From Hofstenia miamia (lineage: Eukaryota > Xenacoelomorpha > Acoela > Hofsteniidae), in the NCBI GenBank assembly GCA_900660155.1, contig CABFPE010000030.1, positions 320,651 through 384,650 on the forward strand: 64,000 nt of DNA, written 5' to 3'. The position numbers and the translations under genes were made by a program. Shown here one piece after another: positions 12,529 through 24,600 of this stretch. The notes under the pieces are model-generated. The model was not told the origin of the DNA. It ran no database searches and saw nothing but the letters and a program-made list of their open reading frames with translations. Positions within the stretch are counted from its first letter, which is position 1. Each line of letters opens with the position of its first letter.

Positions 12529-12877
12529 CAGGGTTTTTGAGTTGAGTTTGAGTTACTTGGGCCAAGTTTGAGTATTTACATTTCAAGTTTGAGTTCAAGT
12601 AATTTTTTAAATGAAATTCCGAGTTCAATCAAGTTTTTCTGTAATTTCGAGTTTTTAGCATAAAAAACATTTATTTTACAATAATTCTAAGCTAAAAAAT
12701 AGTTTTTGTGATTATCAAGAAATTTTATATTTAAAAAAATTAAATTTTTATGGTATTTTTGAGTGGATTTTTGAATGAGTTTGAGTTTTGATGATTTTTC
12801 TTCCAAGTTTTTCCAATCAAGTTATGCAAGCTTATTTGAGTTCAAGTTCTTAACATTCTGAGTAATCAGAAACCCTG
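12529..12877. mobile_element. hAT-type MITE with perfect 8-bp TSD
   Basis: This 349 bp non-coding element begins CAGGGTTTTTGA and ends TCAGAAACCCTG, terminal inverted repeats of 12 bp with one mismatch. It is flanked by identical 8-bp copies of ATTTAGAT (12521-12528 and 12878-12885), the target length made by hAT transposases. The interior is rich in GAGTTTGAGTT-like repeats in both orientations and has no ORF, so it would need a transposase from elsewhere. Confidence 0.88.
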
Positions 12878-12885
12878 ATTTAGAT

Positions 12886-14534
12886 TATACAAAGAAGCTT
12901 AGAAAATTCAATTTCATGCAAAAAGCTTATGAACTTAAATATAAAATTATTAATATTTCTTATTTTTTCAAAGAAAATTCCAATTTCAACTTCCTAAATT
13001 CTTAAACTGGAGGGTTGGTGAATTTATCATCTCTTCAATTTTCAAGTTTTCAAAATTTATTTTGACCATTACAAAATTTTCTTAATTGACATTTATCCAT
13101 CCTTTTCTTAATAAAATTACTGCAAGTGGTGATTTTGAGGTTTGAAAGAATGGAAAATTTCATGAAATTTGAAATCTAATTTGTATATAATTTGTATTAG
13201 AAATTTTCAAAAAAATGATTGCCAGTTTTAAAAAATTCCTATATTTTTTAATATTTGTTGTTTTAATCCCATTACTCAGATTGATTGGTTTGATGTCATT
13301 TCTGACACCTTAAATATAGAATGTGGAGAAATTTCTTGGAAAAAACTTACAATAAGCATTAATGTTTATTCATAGATTTATTTAATTTATAAGTATACTA
13401 ATCTTAAATAAGAGCTCTAAATTAAGCTTTAATGAAGTTATGATAAAAGCAACATCAATAAATTTACTAATGATGACTTATGTAATGCTCACTTCCTTCT
13501 TTTTGAAATCTGCAACTTATAGCCAACCAGGGGTTGCAAACACTAAATTAAGCAATTCAGTGCATTAAAAATATGGATTTCAAAAGAGTCAATTGTAGAA
13601 TTGATTTCTGAAAAATTGAATTGGAATTTTGAAGGGATATGGGATTAAACATGACTTTAGAAATAAATGATTTTTTTCAATAAAACAGATAACTTAGTTA
13701 AATAAACAGATATAACTCAACTGATGGTAGATTTCAACACATTAAAAATATTGGCAATTTCAGTATTTGGAAGCCAACATCTACTTATCAATATAATACT
13801 ACTAAAATTCATTCATTTTCGAAAAAGTTGTATCCTGAGAATTGCTGAGATTAACCAACACTGTTAAGGTAGCAATATTTTTTTGATAATCCTAAATAAT
13901 ACCAGGGATTGTGCACAATGTATTGTTTGGAAATATCAGCATCTAAGAATGAGATATTCAGCCACAATAGATGAAGACATACTAATATCAGGAGTTTCAT
14001 AAAAATATTTGAAATTAAGTACAGGGATGGCAAGAATGCAATCAAAAACTGGTTCAAACAAACCAATAGCATCTAAATTTTTCACAGTAATTTACAGAAA
14101 CATATACTATCTAAATAAAAAATTATTAATAAATATGTAAATATATCTGAAATACACAACTGCATATGAAATATACTACTGTTTGAGCAGATTTATATTA
14201 ACATTCTAATTCAAATGTCTGATATTCTTCATCAAATATAAGAGGAAGGTCGGCTTTTCTTGAATAGGGTGTTAATTCTTCACATTGTTGAATAGGCAAG
14301 CACACAGGTGATTGCATTGATGACAGGTGAACAATTGTAGCAGTATGAAACTTGATAATAATTTACCAAATTATTTTGTAAATTGAAATTATTTTCACAA
14401 ACAAACATAGGGTATTTTGGTGGATTTACAACATGTTTTTTATTCACAGCATTAAACCAAGAAATTTGCAAATTTCTGTTTAGTAAAAAACTCAAGATCC
14501 AAATATTAAGTTATTTTCAATTGTTACTCTATAA
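12886..14534. other. AT-rich intergenic sequence, nothing recognised
   Basis: No gene, RNA or bounded repeat recognised; open frames here are short and low in complexity. Confidence 0.4.
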
Positions 14535-14653
14535 CAGTGGCACATACTGGGGGACATGGTGGAATGTCCTCTCATCAGGTATCTAAATTTAAAATCTAAG
14601 ATCATGAAATGCATTTTTAGAGTATTTTTTCTCAATATTGTCAAAAACTTGGA
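14535..14653. mobile_element. Truncated copy of the 27-kb hAT MITE family
   Basis: It starts CAGTGGCACATACTGGGG and then follows the reverse complement of the 27038-27252 element through GACATGGTGG, CATCAGG, a GAAATGCATTTTTAG block and TTTCTCAATATT. After about 14653 the similarity ends, so the distal end is missing and no target duplication can be assigned. Confidence 0.65.
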
Positions 14654-15618
14654 ATTGTATTGAAATCTGAAACAACTCTATCAAACTTGAAATTTTCTTC
14701 AAAAATGCTAATTCAAAATGTAAAAACTTGAATGATATAAACATTACAATACATACATAACGCTATTATTGTTTCCAGTATATAAAAGGTCAGAAATGAT
14801 GCAACAAAATTACCATATTGAAGTTCTTTACATGTAAAGAATATGGATCAGGTAAATTAAAATAAATATTATAAAAATAAAATTCAATATTGCCATTACA
14901 ATGCAATCTTGCAACTCTAAAAGAATTGTTATTTTTGTTACAGTTCTCTTTATGTATTTTAATGTCATGCATAGTAGTTTGTTCATAGAATTTGCACTGC
15001 TCAAATTAATGTTGGAACCTGATTTTCTTATATAAAGCTGTATAATTTTGCTTATAAACAATGTAGGTTATATTGAAGTTTGATCTTCTAATGCAAAAGG
15101 CTACGTCTTACTTCAAATACCTCTTCAGGTAATGTTGCCACTTTATTTTCAAGTTTTGAAAAAAATTGAAATGGGATTAAAACAAAATCTGTAATATTGT
15201 AGAAAATTTTAAGAACAGGAAACCATTTTTTTGGTAATTTCGATAGCGATTTTATAAAAATTAGATATTTAAAAACATTTTAAAATTGCATGAAAATCCC
15301 CATTAAAAAAGTACTAACTAAAACGAAACTTCTGTAACGTATTTGACGTAAATAGTATTTTACAATTCGTAAGTTTTGGACAAAAGTTCGAAATCTGTAC
15401 GTGTTATTAAGTTAGAAATAGAATATCACGTTTATTTGAGCAGTTATTAAAGCAGTTGTTAAGGATAATTTTGCAATAAGTTAATTCAGTTTGGTTAATA
15501 ATGATATTTATTGGGCTATCGATAACAGCTTCTAGTAATTTCATAGTTGTAGTAAATTTTTTTCAATGTCTCAATATGTAAGTATATTCCTTTTATATCA
15601 ACAGATGTGATTTAGGAA
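14654..15618. other. Region upstream of DCAKD
   Basis: AT-rich, with no coding signal. It presumably holds the DCAKD promoter and 5' UTR, but no core element can be singled out. Confidence 0.4.
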
Positions 15619-15849
15619 ATGATTCTAATTGCAGTTACAGGTGGTATTGCAAGTGGCAAGTCTACGGTTACCAAAATGTTTAGAGAGTTTGGATTTCCTG
15701 TGTTAGATGCTGACGTTTACTCTCGACAAGTTGTAAAGCCTAATACACCCGCTTTTAGAAAAATTGTGAATCATTTCGGCACGGATATTCTTGACAATGA
15801 TGGTAATCTCAATCGTGAGAAGTTGGCAAATATCATTTTTAAGAACCAG
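15619..15849 (+). CDS. DCAKD: DCAKD exon 1
   Basis: 77 codons, ending ...KNQ in phase 0 at donor GTGATAAT. Carries the P-loop and the DAD motif. Confidence 0.93.
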
Positions 15850-18800
15850 GTGATAATTAACTGACTATAAAAACCATTGCTTTCACTGAAGACTGATATT
15901 GATGCGTTTTTGAATTTAAGTTTATTTTTCAACTTATATTTCAGTTTTGATTTATTGTAACTAACCTTCACGTAAACCAGAGGCCCCGATTATGGTGTAG
16001 TGTCATACCACCATTATGTACCATATTATGGATACCATCATGGTATAGATTAAAGAAAGTTTATGGCCGCTATGTACGGAAGACTTTAAAATATGGCAAT
16101 AATGGCAATCTATAAATTTGTTTCTTATGCATAATAACTATTTTGTTTCAATCAAATTGTTAACTTTAGTGCATTCCATATATTTATAACTTAATTTGAA
16201 AAAAAATATTTTCAAATTGTTTGTAGAAAACGCATTTAAAAAAAACAGTAGCTTTTAACACTTTTGCGAAAGTTTAGTATTGGAGTTTCAGTAAAGGTGA
16301 AGTTGTTTCCCATTTGTAATACTGGATTGCAAATACTTGCGATTAATTTGTTTCCCATTTTTATGTTTATCACAAAAAGTGTGTCTTAATGTAAAACAAA
16401 AAACTTGTACTTTTCCTTTTAGCCATCGTGATGTTAAAGTCGTAGACGCAAAATTGTCACCACACTTCTCATAATGTATGTGGACTTACACTCATCTTGA
16501 ATAAAGTTATACTTTCGGGCGTTAAGAATCGTGATTTAAAAATTTGCACAATGGCCGACTGCTAATGCAGCCAAACCTGCAAAACAGTACTTTCAGTACA
16601 ATTCATTTAATTTCAGCTAGCAATTTGTATGTATTTTGCTAAATAAAAATAAATTTATTGAATTGCTATTACCTATACTTTACATTTCATCATTATTCAT
16701 CATATTTTACATAATGGTAATTATGGCCATAATTTAAAAGGACGACAAGCGGTGTAATGTTAAGTAGTGAATTCCAGCTTCAAATTGTGATATTAAAGAA
16801 AGATTCCATTAAATATTTTCTTTATGCTTGCACATTTAAAAAGTTTTGATTTTGATTTTCCTTCAGTAAATGCCAGTGTTTTAATCATAATATAGTAGGG
16901 TTTTTTTAGTTTAAAAATGTCAATATGAGTTGTTTTAAAAAGAGGACTGACCTAGAAATGTAATGTTATTTTTACACCCATTGCGATTTTCTAGCTGTTA
17001 TATCAATATGATTCTTCTCCAACATTTGACCCACAAACGTTTAATCCATCTTTTAAATATCAATTCATCGTAACACATACCTAAAATTATGTGTTCTTAA
17101 ATTTTTTATTCCTTAAAGTCAATATATCTTTTGCAGAATCTTATTAGTAGGAATAACTAAACTGTCTTCAGAATAGGTTTCCTTAGGGTACTTATGTGTG
17201 GAATTTTCCCAAAATTTGTCATCTCATCTCCTCTTCTCAGCATGGAAACCTTCCAGGTCGTTCTACCATCACCAATTTGCTCACTTTGATTGAAAACTGC
17301 TATTTTCACTCTGATCGTAATGATCCTGGTTGCATTATCTTATTTGACATTTCTAAACCTTTTGATCGGCTCCCCCATTCCAGTCTTTTTGTCATGTTAC
17401 GTTTATTTGGCTTTGATGCTGATTTCATCGAATTTTTTCAGTCTTATCTAACCAACCGTCGTCAATATGTCAAGATTAATTAATCTAACTCTTCCTCTGC
17501 TCTTGTAGCTAGTGGCACCCCTCAAGGTTCTGTTTGCTGTTCTTTTCTTTCTTGTTGCCTTTAACGACCTCCCTCAATCTGAACTCGTCCTGCGTACCGT
17601 ATGTCGATGACATTGCCCATCTGAACGAAACTTCTGTGGTCTACAATTAAAATATTTGTCGTTAGTTGTTGCTCGTAAAATTTGTACCCCATTATCATTT
17701 TAACTTTAGGTGTGGGAAGATTTAAAAATGTTTCTTAAATTGGATAGCAAATAGATTTTAGCACAAATGCTCAGTATAGTAAGAGAGCGGATTTACTCAT
17801 CGATGTCTCTATATAAAAGGATTTTCAAATTCTATAATTTGTTGTATAATAGTGTCTGAAAATGTGGATAAAATCGGTATCCTTGTCGATTCAATTAATC
17901 TGAAAATGAACAGATAGGCATTTTCGGAGTATTCTTAGGATGATAGGTTTTTGTTGGGAATGTATTTCTTTTATTGACTTTTATTGTGCAGATTTCCATT
18001 GAAAACAATTGACGTAATCTAATTTACAACAGTGGATACATTTATTTTACGTCTTTAAGGAATAAATTTTCAAGATTTCTAAATCAATTCAGCGAGAATT
18101 TCCTAAAAAACTGATTTCTCTACAGCCCGCTGTATAATCTATTATGCATTAAACACATAATTAACATTTTAACATAAAATTTGCCTAAGGCCTTAATTTT
18201 GATTTTAACAAACAACCCCGCGCATTCCTTCGAAATAAGATTCAATTAACATTGAACTTTTAATTTATTACATAAAAATATAGATTGCTCCACATTGAGA
18301 AATAGGGCATGGCACTTTTCTATATGGGTACAACATTTAATGAATTTTCCAGGTTTGTTGCTAAATGAATATCAATTGATGCATTAAAATTATATTGAAA
18401 TGTCTTTAGATAATGTTGTTCATTATGCAANTCCATTGAAAACAATTGACGTAATCTAATTTACAACAGTGGATACATTTATTTTACGTCTTTAAGGAAT
18501 AAATTTTCAAGATTTCTAAATCAATTCAGCGAGAATTTCCTAAAAAACTGATTTCTCTACAGCCCGCTGTATAATCTATTATGCATTAAACACATAATTA
18601 ACATTTTAACATAAAATTTGCCTAAGGCCTTAATTTTGATTTTAACAAACAACCCCGCGCATTCCTTCGAAATAAGATTCAATTAACATTGAACTTTTAA
18701 TTTATTACATAAAAATATAGATTGCTCCACATTGAGAAATAGGGCATGGCACTTTTCTATATGGGTACAACATTTAATGAATTTTCCAGGTTTGTTGCTA

Positions 18801-20357
18801 GATGAATATCAATTGATGCATTAAAATTATATTGAAATGTCTTTAGATAATGTTGTTCATTATGCAAACTGACATAGTTACATTGTGAATTAGAAATATC
18901 ATTCACATAAAGAGAAAATAATTTCGAACCCAGTACATGCCTTGAGGTACTCCTAAATTCGTTGTTACACATGTATAAATAGCTAGTTTTTTGGATAGCC
19001 ATAAACTTTTGCTTAACCAAAGAAACCCCATTTTAATGTCCCAATACAGTTATATTTATTTACTTTAACGTTTTGTATCATCAATGTTCAACTTATCGAA
19101 ACGCTGTCCATCTTATCGCTAATTATAATCTTATTTGATATAATTATAAATACTATATTGAATTATAAAAAGGTTCTTAATTTTTTGGTGTTTTAGTATT
19201 AATTGTCATGAGATTGAATTTTGTTTAATAACAGTAGTTTTCCAATCATTTTATTTATAGCTCACTTTCAATTGTGGGATGAATTTAGTCGGAGAGAAAG
19301 GTTTTAAATGGTATCGTTCACCCAGCTGTTCGCAAACAAATGTTCCTAGATGTAGTTTACTACTTTTTCCATTTCCGACAGTGCGTGGTTCTCGAAGTGC
19401 CCTTACTGTTTGAGTCCAAAAGCCTGCTTTATTCCATTGTGAGACACACTGTGGTTGTGTGGTGTCCTCCTAGCATACAGTTGGAAAGATTGAAGAAAAG
19501 GTAAATATTCATATCATGGTAAAATATGAAAATAATTAAGAATAGTATACATATGAATAATTTTATTATAGATTTGCGATCAGTTTATATTTTGAATTAC
19601 CTACTAGTCTATGATATAATTGATTGGGGACTTAGATATTTACTTTTCTTCTGCAACGAGTGAATTTCACCCGATGTTGCTGAAACTTGGTCGCATAAAA
19701 GTCGAGATTCTGGCAATTTTTTTGACATGTAAACAATAGATATCGAACATAGATATACCATACTATTCAGTCAACAAAATAAATACGTATTCAAGGAAAA
19801 TCGATCCTGAAGAAACTGTTGAAAATCCTTTATTTAAAAACTTTTATCCAAAAACACATGAATGCATTATCATTTGATGTGTGATCCCCTCTGCTTCAAG
19901 CGCCACCTACCTAACACGGCAATCAAAGTCAGCTATTGAACCAATGCATTTTATTCAGAAATTGAATAGAATTTTTTTGTTATATAAACTAAAAAACATT
20001 GAGATTGCAATTCGAAATCCGCAATGGTTTAGTTTAGTTAATCAAAAAATTACACACAGAAATATGCATTATTAGAACAAATCTTTTTCTAACTCTTTTC
20101 ATTTAAATTGCTTTCATAGAAACGATCTCAGTGATGCGGATGCTACTTTGCGCATCGCAGCTCAAATACCCATTGACGAAAAACGAAAACTGGCGGACTT
20201 CGTGATCAACAACTCTGGAGATATTACTGAAACCTATAACCAGGTGCTTCTAGTCGTGGCAGCCATCCGCTCTTCAAAGTTTCATATTTTCATCAAACTT
20301 GTTTTTTTTGGAACAATTTTTGTTATCATTGGCTTAATTTTATATTTGTTATTTTAA
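15619..20357 (+). CDS. DCAKD: Dephospho-CoA kinase, DCAKD type (3 exons)
   Basis: The exons 15619-15849, 19289-19500 and 20120-20357 join in phase (0, then 2) to give 226 codons plus TAA; human DCAKD is about 231 residues. The family phosphorylates the ribose 3'-OH of dephospho-CoA with ATP, the last step of CoA synthesis. The P-loop GGIASGKS is at residues 8-15 and the DAD motif at 30-32. The IVHPAVRKQM block is at about 86-95 and EVPLLFE at 113-119, followed by TVVVWCPPS..LERL. The C-terminus (about 203-225) is a hydrophobic segment, as in animal DCAKD, suggesting a membrane-anchored form rather than the bifunctional COASY enzyme. All junctions are GT-AG. Intron 1 (3.4 kb) contains a LINE fragment and an assembly duplication. 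The start is the first ATG and opens directly into the P-loop strand. High confidence. Confidence 0.95.
17196..17640 (+). mobile_element. LINE reverse transcriptase fragment in DCAKD intron 1
   Basis: The plus-strand frame reads SSSQHGNLPGRSTITNLL, then ILFDISKPFDRLPHSSL (normally DxSKAFD), then YLTNRRQYVKI. After a stop it continues with SGTPQGSV and a YVDDIAHL catalytic box. This is the central finger-palm part of a non-LTR reverse transcriptase with in-frame stops and both ends missing. It is a dead insertion in the intron and does not disturb the splice sites. Confidence 0.85.
17995..18867. repeat. Unmerged contig overlap: 436-bp duplication around one N
   Basis: Bases 17995-18430 and 18432-18867 are the same 436 bp in direct orientation, separated by a single N at 18431. 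One difference was noticed (CTAAATG at about 18360 against CTAGATG at about 18797). This looks like two overlapping contig or haplotype ends laid side by side, not a biological tandem repeat; the true intron is likely about 437 bp shorter. Confidence 0.92.
19289..19500 (+). CDS. DCAKD: DCAKD exon 2
   Basis: Acceptor AATTTAG, donor GTAAAT. It encodes residues 78 to about 148 (SERKVLNGIVHP ... VPLLFE ... LERLKK) and leaves two bases (AG) for the next codon. Confidence 0.93.
20120..20357 (+). CDS. DCAKD: DCAKD exon 3
   Basis: Acceptor TTTCATAG; its first A completes an Arg codon. It contains NDLSDADATLRIAAQIP..EKRKLADFVI and the C-terminal hydrophobic anchor, ending at TAA. Confidence 0.94.
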
Positions 20358-20736
20358 TTTTAAATATTGTTTTTTAATATTTTCCCGTAAATATGAAATA
20401 GATTTTGACATTCAATGAAAAAATGCTTTTATATTTTGTCGATGTTTGTAATGATTTGCTTATAAATTTTCCTTCAAAATATTTTGAATTGTCTCAGATT
20501 TACTTCCTTCCAAATTTATAAATTTTTTATATAAAAGGGAACACAATTTTAATTTAGTGTATTCTGTATTCTCTTGTTGATTTTCGGCATTTTGAATTTG
20601 AATCCTATACTATGCAATTATTAGGATGATCCTATTATATGAATTTTTTCTGTTTTTAAAATCAACGTAATCTAATAATATTGAATGTGTTTTTTCAAAT
20701 AGAAGTATGCATTGAAGTCTATAAATATATTTAAGA

Positions 20737-20742
20737 AATAAA
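20737..20742 (+). promoter_or_regulatory. Polyadenylation signal candidate for DCAKD
   Basis: AATAAA about 380 bp after the DCAKD stop codon. Plausible by position only. Confidence 0.35.
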
Positions 20743-21481
20743 GTACTCAATTTTAGCTTTAAAATGGACCCCAGTTGTAGTTTGATGTGAAATTAACATT
20801 GCTAAACACAACATTTCACATAGTTAGACAAGTCCTATCCTCGTATTTTCTCAAACAAACAGTTTTCGATCTTTCAAACGTAATATCTTGAAAGCGATTG
20901 GTCATATTCCCGTGAAACTGCATGATTGACAAACTTACTCTTGCTTATGAGATCTAGCCCTTTTATGAACTTAGCAATAAAGGGCAAACAATTTGAGCCC
21001 AAAACGTTCTATAAATGATAAAAATATATTTTTGTAAGAAATTTGTAGTGTTGGCTTTTAAATGGCTAGAGCACTTATAATATATCTACAACAAACAAAC
21101 AATTCATTCATTTTGATAATAACCTTAAGATAGTGTTGTCGAAATTGCTTAAAATAAAACACAAGGATACAGTTTTATTGGGTAAGAGGACTCTTAAGTA
21201 ACTTGTCATAAAATACATCAAACAGGCAATGTCATATATTGCAATTGCTTCATTGACGGTTTCGTCACAGTTATTCTTTGGTCTGGCACAATTGAGGAAA
21301 TCCTGATTTAATAATTTCAAGTATTAAATTTGCGGGCAGTGGTGAACATTTTATTTCATTTATAATATTGTAAAATATTCGTTAACCCTCATTCAACATT
21401 TCTGTTATATTTACTATGCAATAGTATACTTTGAGGATATTTTGTTTTCGTTCAACTAATGGGTTTGTGCTGTTTTAGTCA

Positions 21482-21604
21482 ATGTTTGAATTTCGTTCCC
21501 TTCTGTTTCTATTGCTCTGTGCATTTTGCTTTGCTTCTATTGCTAAAGTATCCGAACCAGCACCTGATTGGACAGCTACTGCCGTAATCAATCTTGATTT
21601 TAAG
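21482..21604 (+). CDS. Peroxiredoxin exon 1
   Basis: Signal peptide plus the first strand of the mature protein ([16 protein letters not shown]); donor GTAATT, phase 0. Confidence 0.9.
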
Positions 21605-24600
21605 GTAATTGTTACAATGAATTATGTAATTATAGTATATCAGTAATATTTAGCTGGAAACATTTTTATTGACTTTCACCCTTTTCCGTGTGGAATTATA
21701 TTTTGATAATCTTCTCATCTGTGTGTATTTTTATGTTATTTTCGATTACTTAAAACGCTTCTTTTGTCAATCCATATGGTATTATATTCATCCTTTGTAT
21801 ACAATCATTGATTCATCAGCAGAAAGCTCTTGAAATGTGAAAGAGGAGGCTGACAAATACGCACAAGCTTTTCAAGAAGCGGCTTAATCTTATTTATTCT
21901 ATTAGCGCTAGTAGGATAAGTCTAGCAAACATGTAGAGTTGTGTGATACAACAACATGAATCAGTTGCCGTTTTTACGTCAAGTAAATCTGCCTAGAAGG
22001 AAGTCGAACAATGCACATGTTCACAAAAACTCGAAGAAATCAGGTAAACTTTTTGCAATCAGTCACTCTCCAGTCTTTCAATCTTGATTGCGGTAAAACT
22101 TCTTCCTTACTGATTTTTTGTCGGGGTATCGATTCAGCTCATCAACAATATCTTGAATAATTTCATCTTCAAAAAATAATCAGTGTGGCTATCACACTTC
22201 TCACCATGTCTAGGTCCACTCGGATCTCTGAGATGTAACGTCTGTCCAATCGTCCGTAGAGGTACGATCACAAGAAGTCGCAGGCGTAGTTCTACTTGTT
22301 CTTGGAGTCTTTGCCAGATGAAGCTCCGTCACCAACAAAGTTGATGTCAGATTTTTCTGATTTTGAATCAGTTTGAGTTATTATGAAATCCATTGCCACC
22401 TCCTGTAAGATTAAGCGACGAGGCATGCCTAAGAGTAGTCGATGAATATTAGTAGTCACCTGTTTGTCCTTTAAATCACTGTCGAAACTACCTTATTCAA
22501 TTTTTATTCATCCGTTATTTTTTTGCAACAGCTACTGAATGATGACGCAATTCAAGGAAAATAGCGCACTGTCTCTATCAGTAGAGAAAGTTATGACTGA
22601 ATTTGATTGATTCAAAGACAGGTGGTGTCACACCGATCTGTTGTCTAAGAAGAAAGAGCAAAGTGCTGATAAAAATGACGATAATTGCAAAGGCATATAC
22701 CTTCCTACAACTTTATCTCTTGTCAATCGCTAGGTGTATATATCCGCCTACGGAATGGAGAGAATTAAAGGAAAAAAATTACACTCATTATGCAAAAAAT
22801 TAAGCTCATTATACAAAACATAACAGGAAGTTTTATTCATGCAAGCATCAATATTTGAACATGTTTACCTGATTTCTTCTAGTTTTGTTTATTAACTCAG
22901 TCATTGAACTGAACTTCTGGAGATATGCATGATGTCACCCAAGCCTCGAGCCTTGTAACATGCAGTAGCAGCTTGCAATTTTTGCACAACAGACACTCCG
23001 AACGAATGAATGAATTGAAAGTTTGAATAATTTGATGCAGTATTTTAACGCTAATGGTTACTGCGTGTCCCAAATTTAATCCATGTATAAGAAAATGCTA
23101 AGAGGGCTTCAAGTTCGATCTTTAAGCTAATTAAGATCCCTGCGCCCAATCCCGACCTTGCTTCAAAGGAAAACTCGCTCAATTTTTAAATGCAAGAGCA
23201 ACTTTCCAATGCCTATTATTTTAAGGTACGATTCCCGCTTTCTGTCCGTAGCATTCACCACTGAACATTGAGACTTATTGTACGAGTTCATCCAAACAAT
23301 TCCACAGAAGGAATCTCATGCAGCAGCTGATAGCTGCAGCGCCATAGAGAAATCTGAAATTAAGATTCAATTTGGATTTATATCGCAATTTTCTTTTTTG
23401 CAGCATGCGTACTCCAGTTACTGATTTTGGAAAAACAAAGGAAACGATTCGCATGCTATCAAACAACCCATTACTTCTGCTTAAGAATTGCACACGTTTA
23501 CTCAAGTGAAGTCAATATTACAATTTCATTTGATATTGCAGGTTTCAATTTTGCATAGGCGACAAGCCTCAATGTTGAAATACATTTTTTAGTTCTAAAT
23601 ATATTTTTTGCAGATCGTCCGACCTTCTGCGAGGAAACTATACAAATCTCATTTTTAAGATACAATAAATCTCGTTGGCTCGTTCCTCATTTTCTAACTT
23701 TTTTTAACTTTCCTAGTTAACAACCTAAGTATCCTTATGCTTTTTATGAACAAAAGATAAATACATCTAAATTATTAAAATAATGCCGTTTTGCTGTGAA
23801 AAATGCCGAAAATTTTTCCCGGTAATAGCTGAAAATACAAGGTGTTCTCTTGGTGTTAGCATGTAAGTATTAATAAACAAATGATTTCTTTAATGCAATT
23901 TATTTTAAAAAATCGAGTTTGTCGATAAGTGGACCATATTTTAAGTTGCGTTTGAATGACGGTTAAACTAAACTGATTTAGCGGATAACTTGTTAGATTT
24001 AAATATTACTATTACCATTGTTTTTCACTATCTTTTCAATTCATGTCACACTCTATACATTATTTAAAAATTGTTTAGGAAATCAGCTTATCTGATTATG
24101 CCGGTCGTTACTTAGTAATCTTATTTTACCCATTGGACTTTACGTTTGTCTGTCCCACAGAAGTTTTAGCATTCAATGACAGAATGAAAGATTTTGAAGC
24201 TATCAATACTGCAGTTGTGGCGGTTTCTGTAGATTCTCATTTTGTTCACCATGCTTGGGTTCGAACTCCTCGCAAGGAAGGCGGTCTTGGAAATGATGTA
24301 ATTTTACATTTTTGATTATAATTTTGAATTTTCATTTAAATAATTCATGTTTTTGTTTGGTTAGGTAGTTTGACAAACTGAACAAATTAATTAATTTTAA
24401 TGAAGGCAGTATTGTAGTCTGAGGGTTTTCCTACTAATTCGCAATCTGGTCACTTCGTTGCAAAGAAATAAATTTCGCAATAATGAATTTATCCATTATC
24501 TTTTCGTTTGGATATTGTGAAGTGGAAAATTGAACATCACCATAGAAGTGCGAAGTTTTTTATTAAAGCCAGCAGATCATATGACAATTTGCTAAACATT

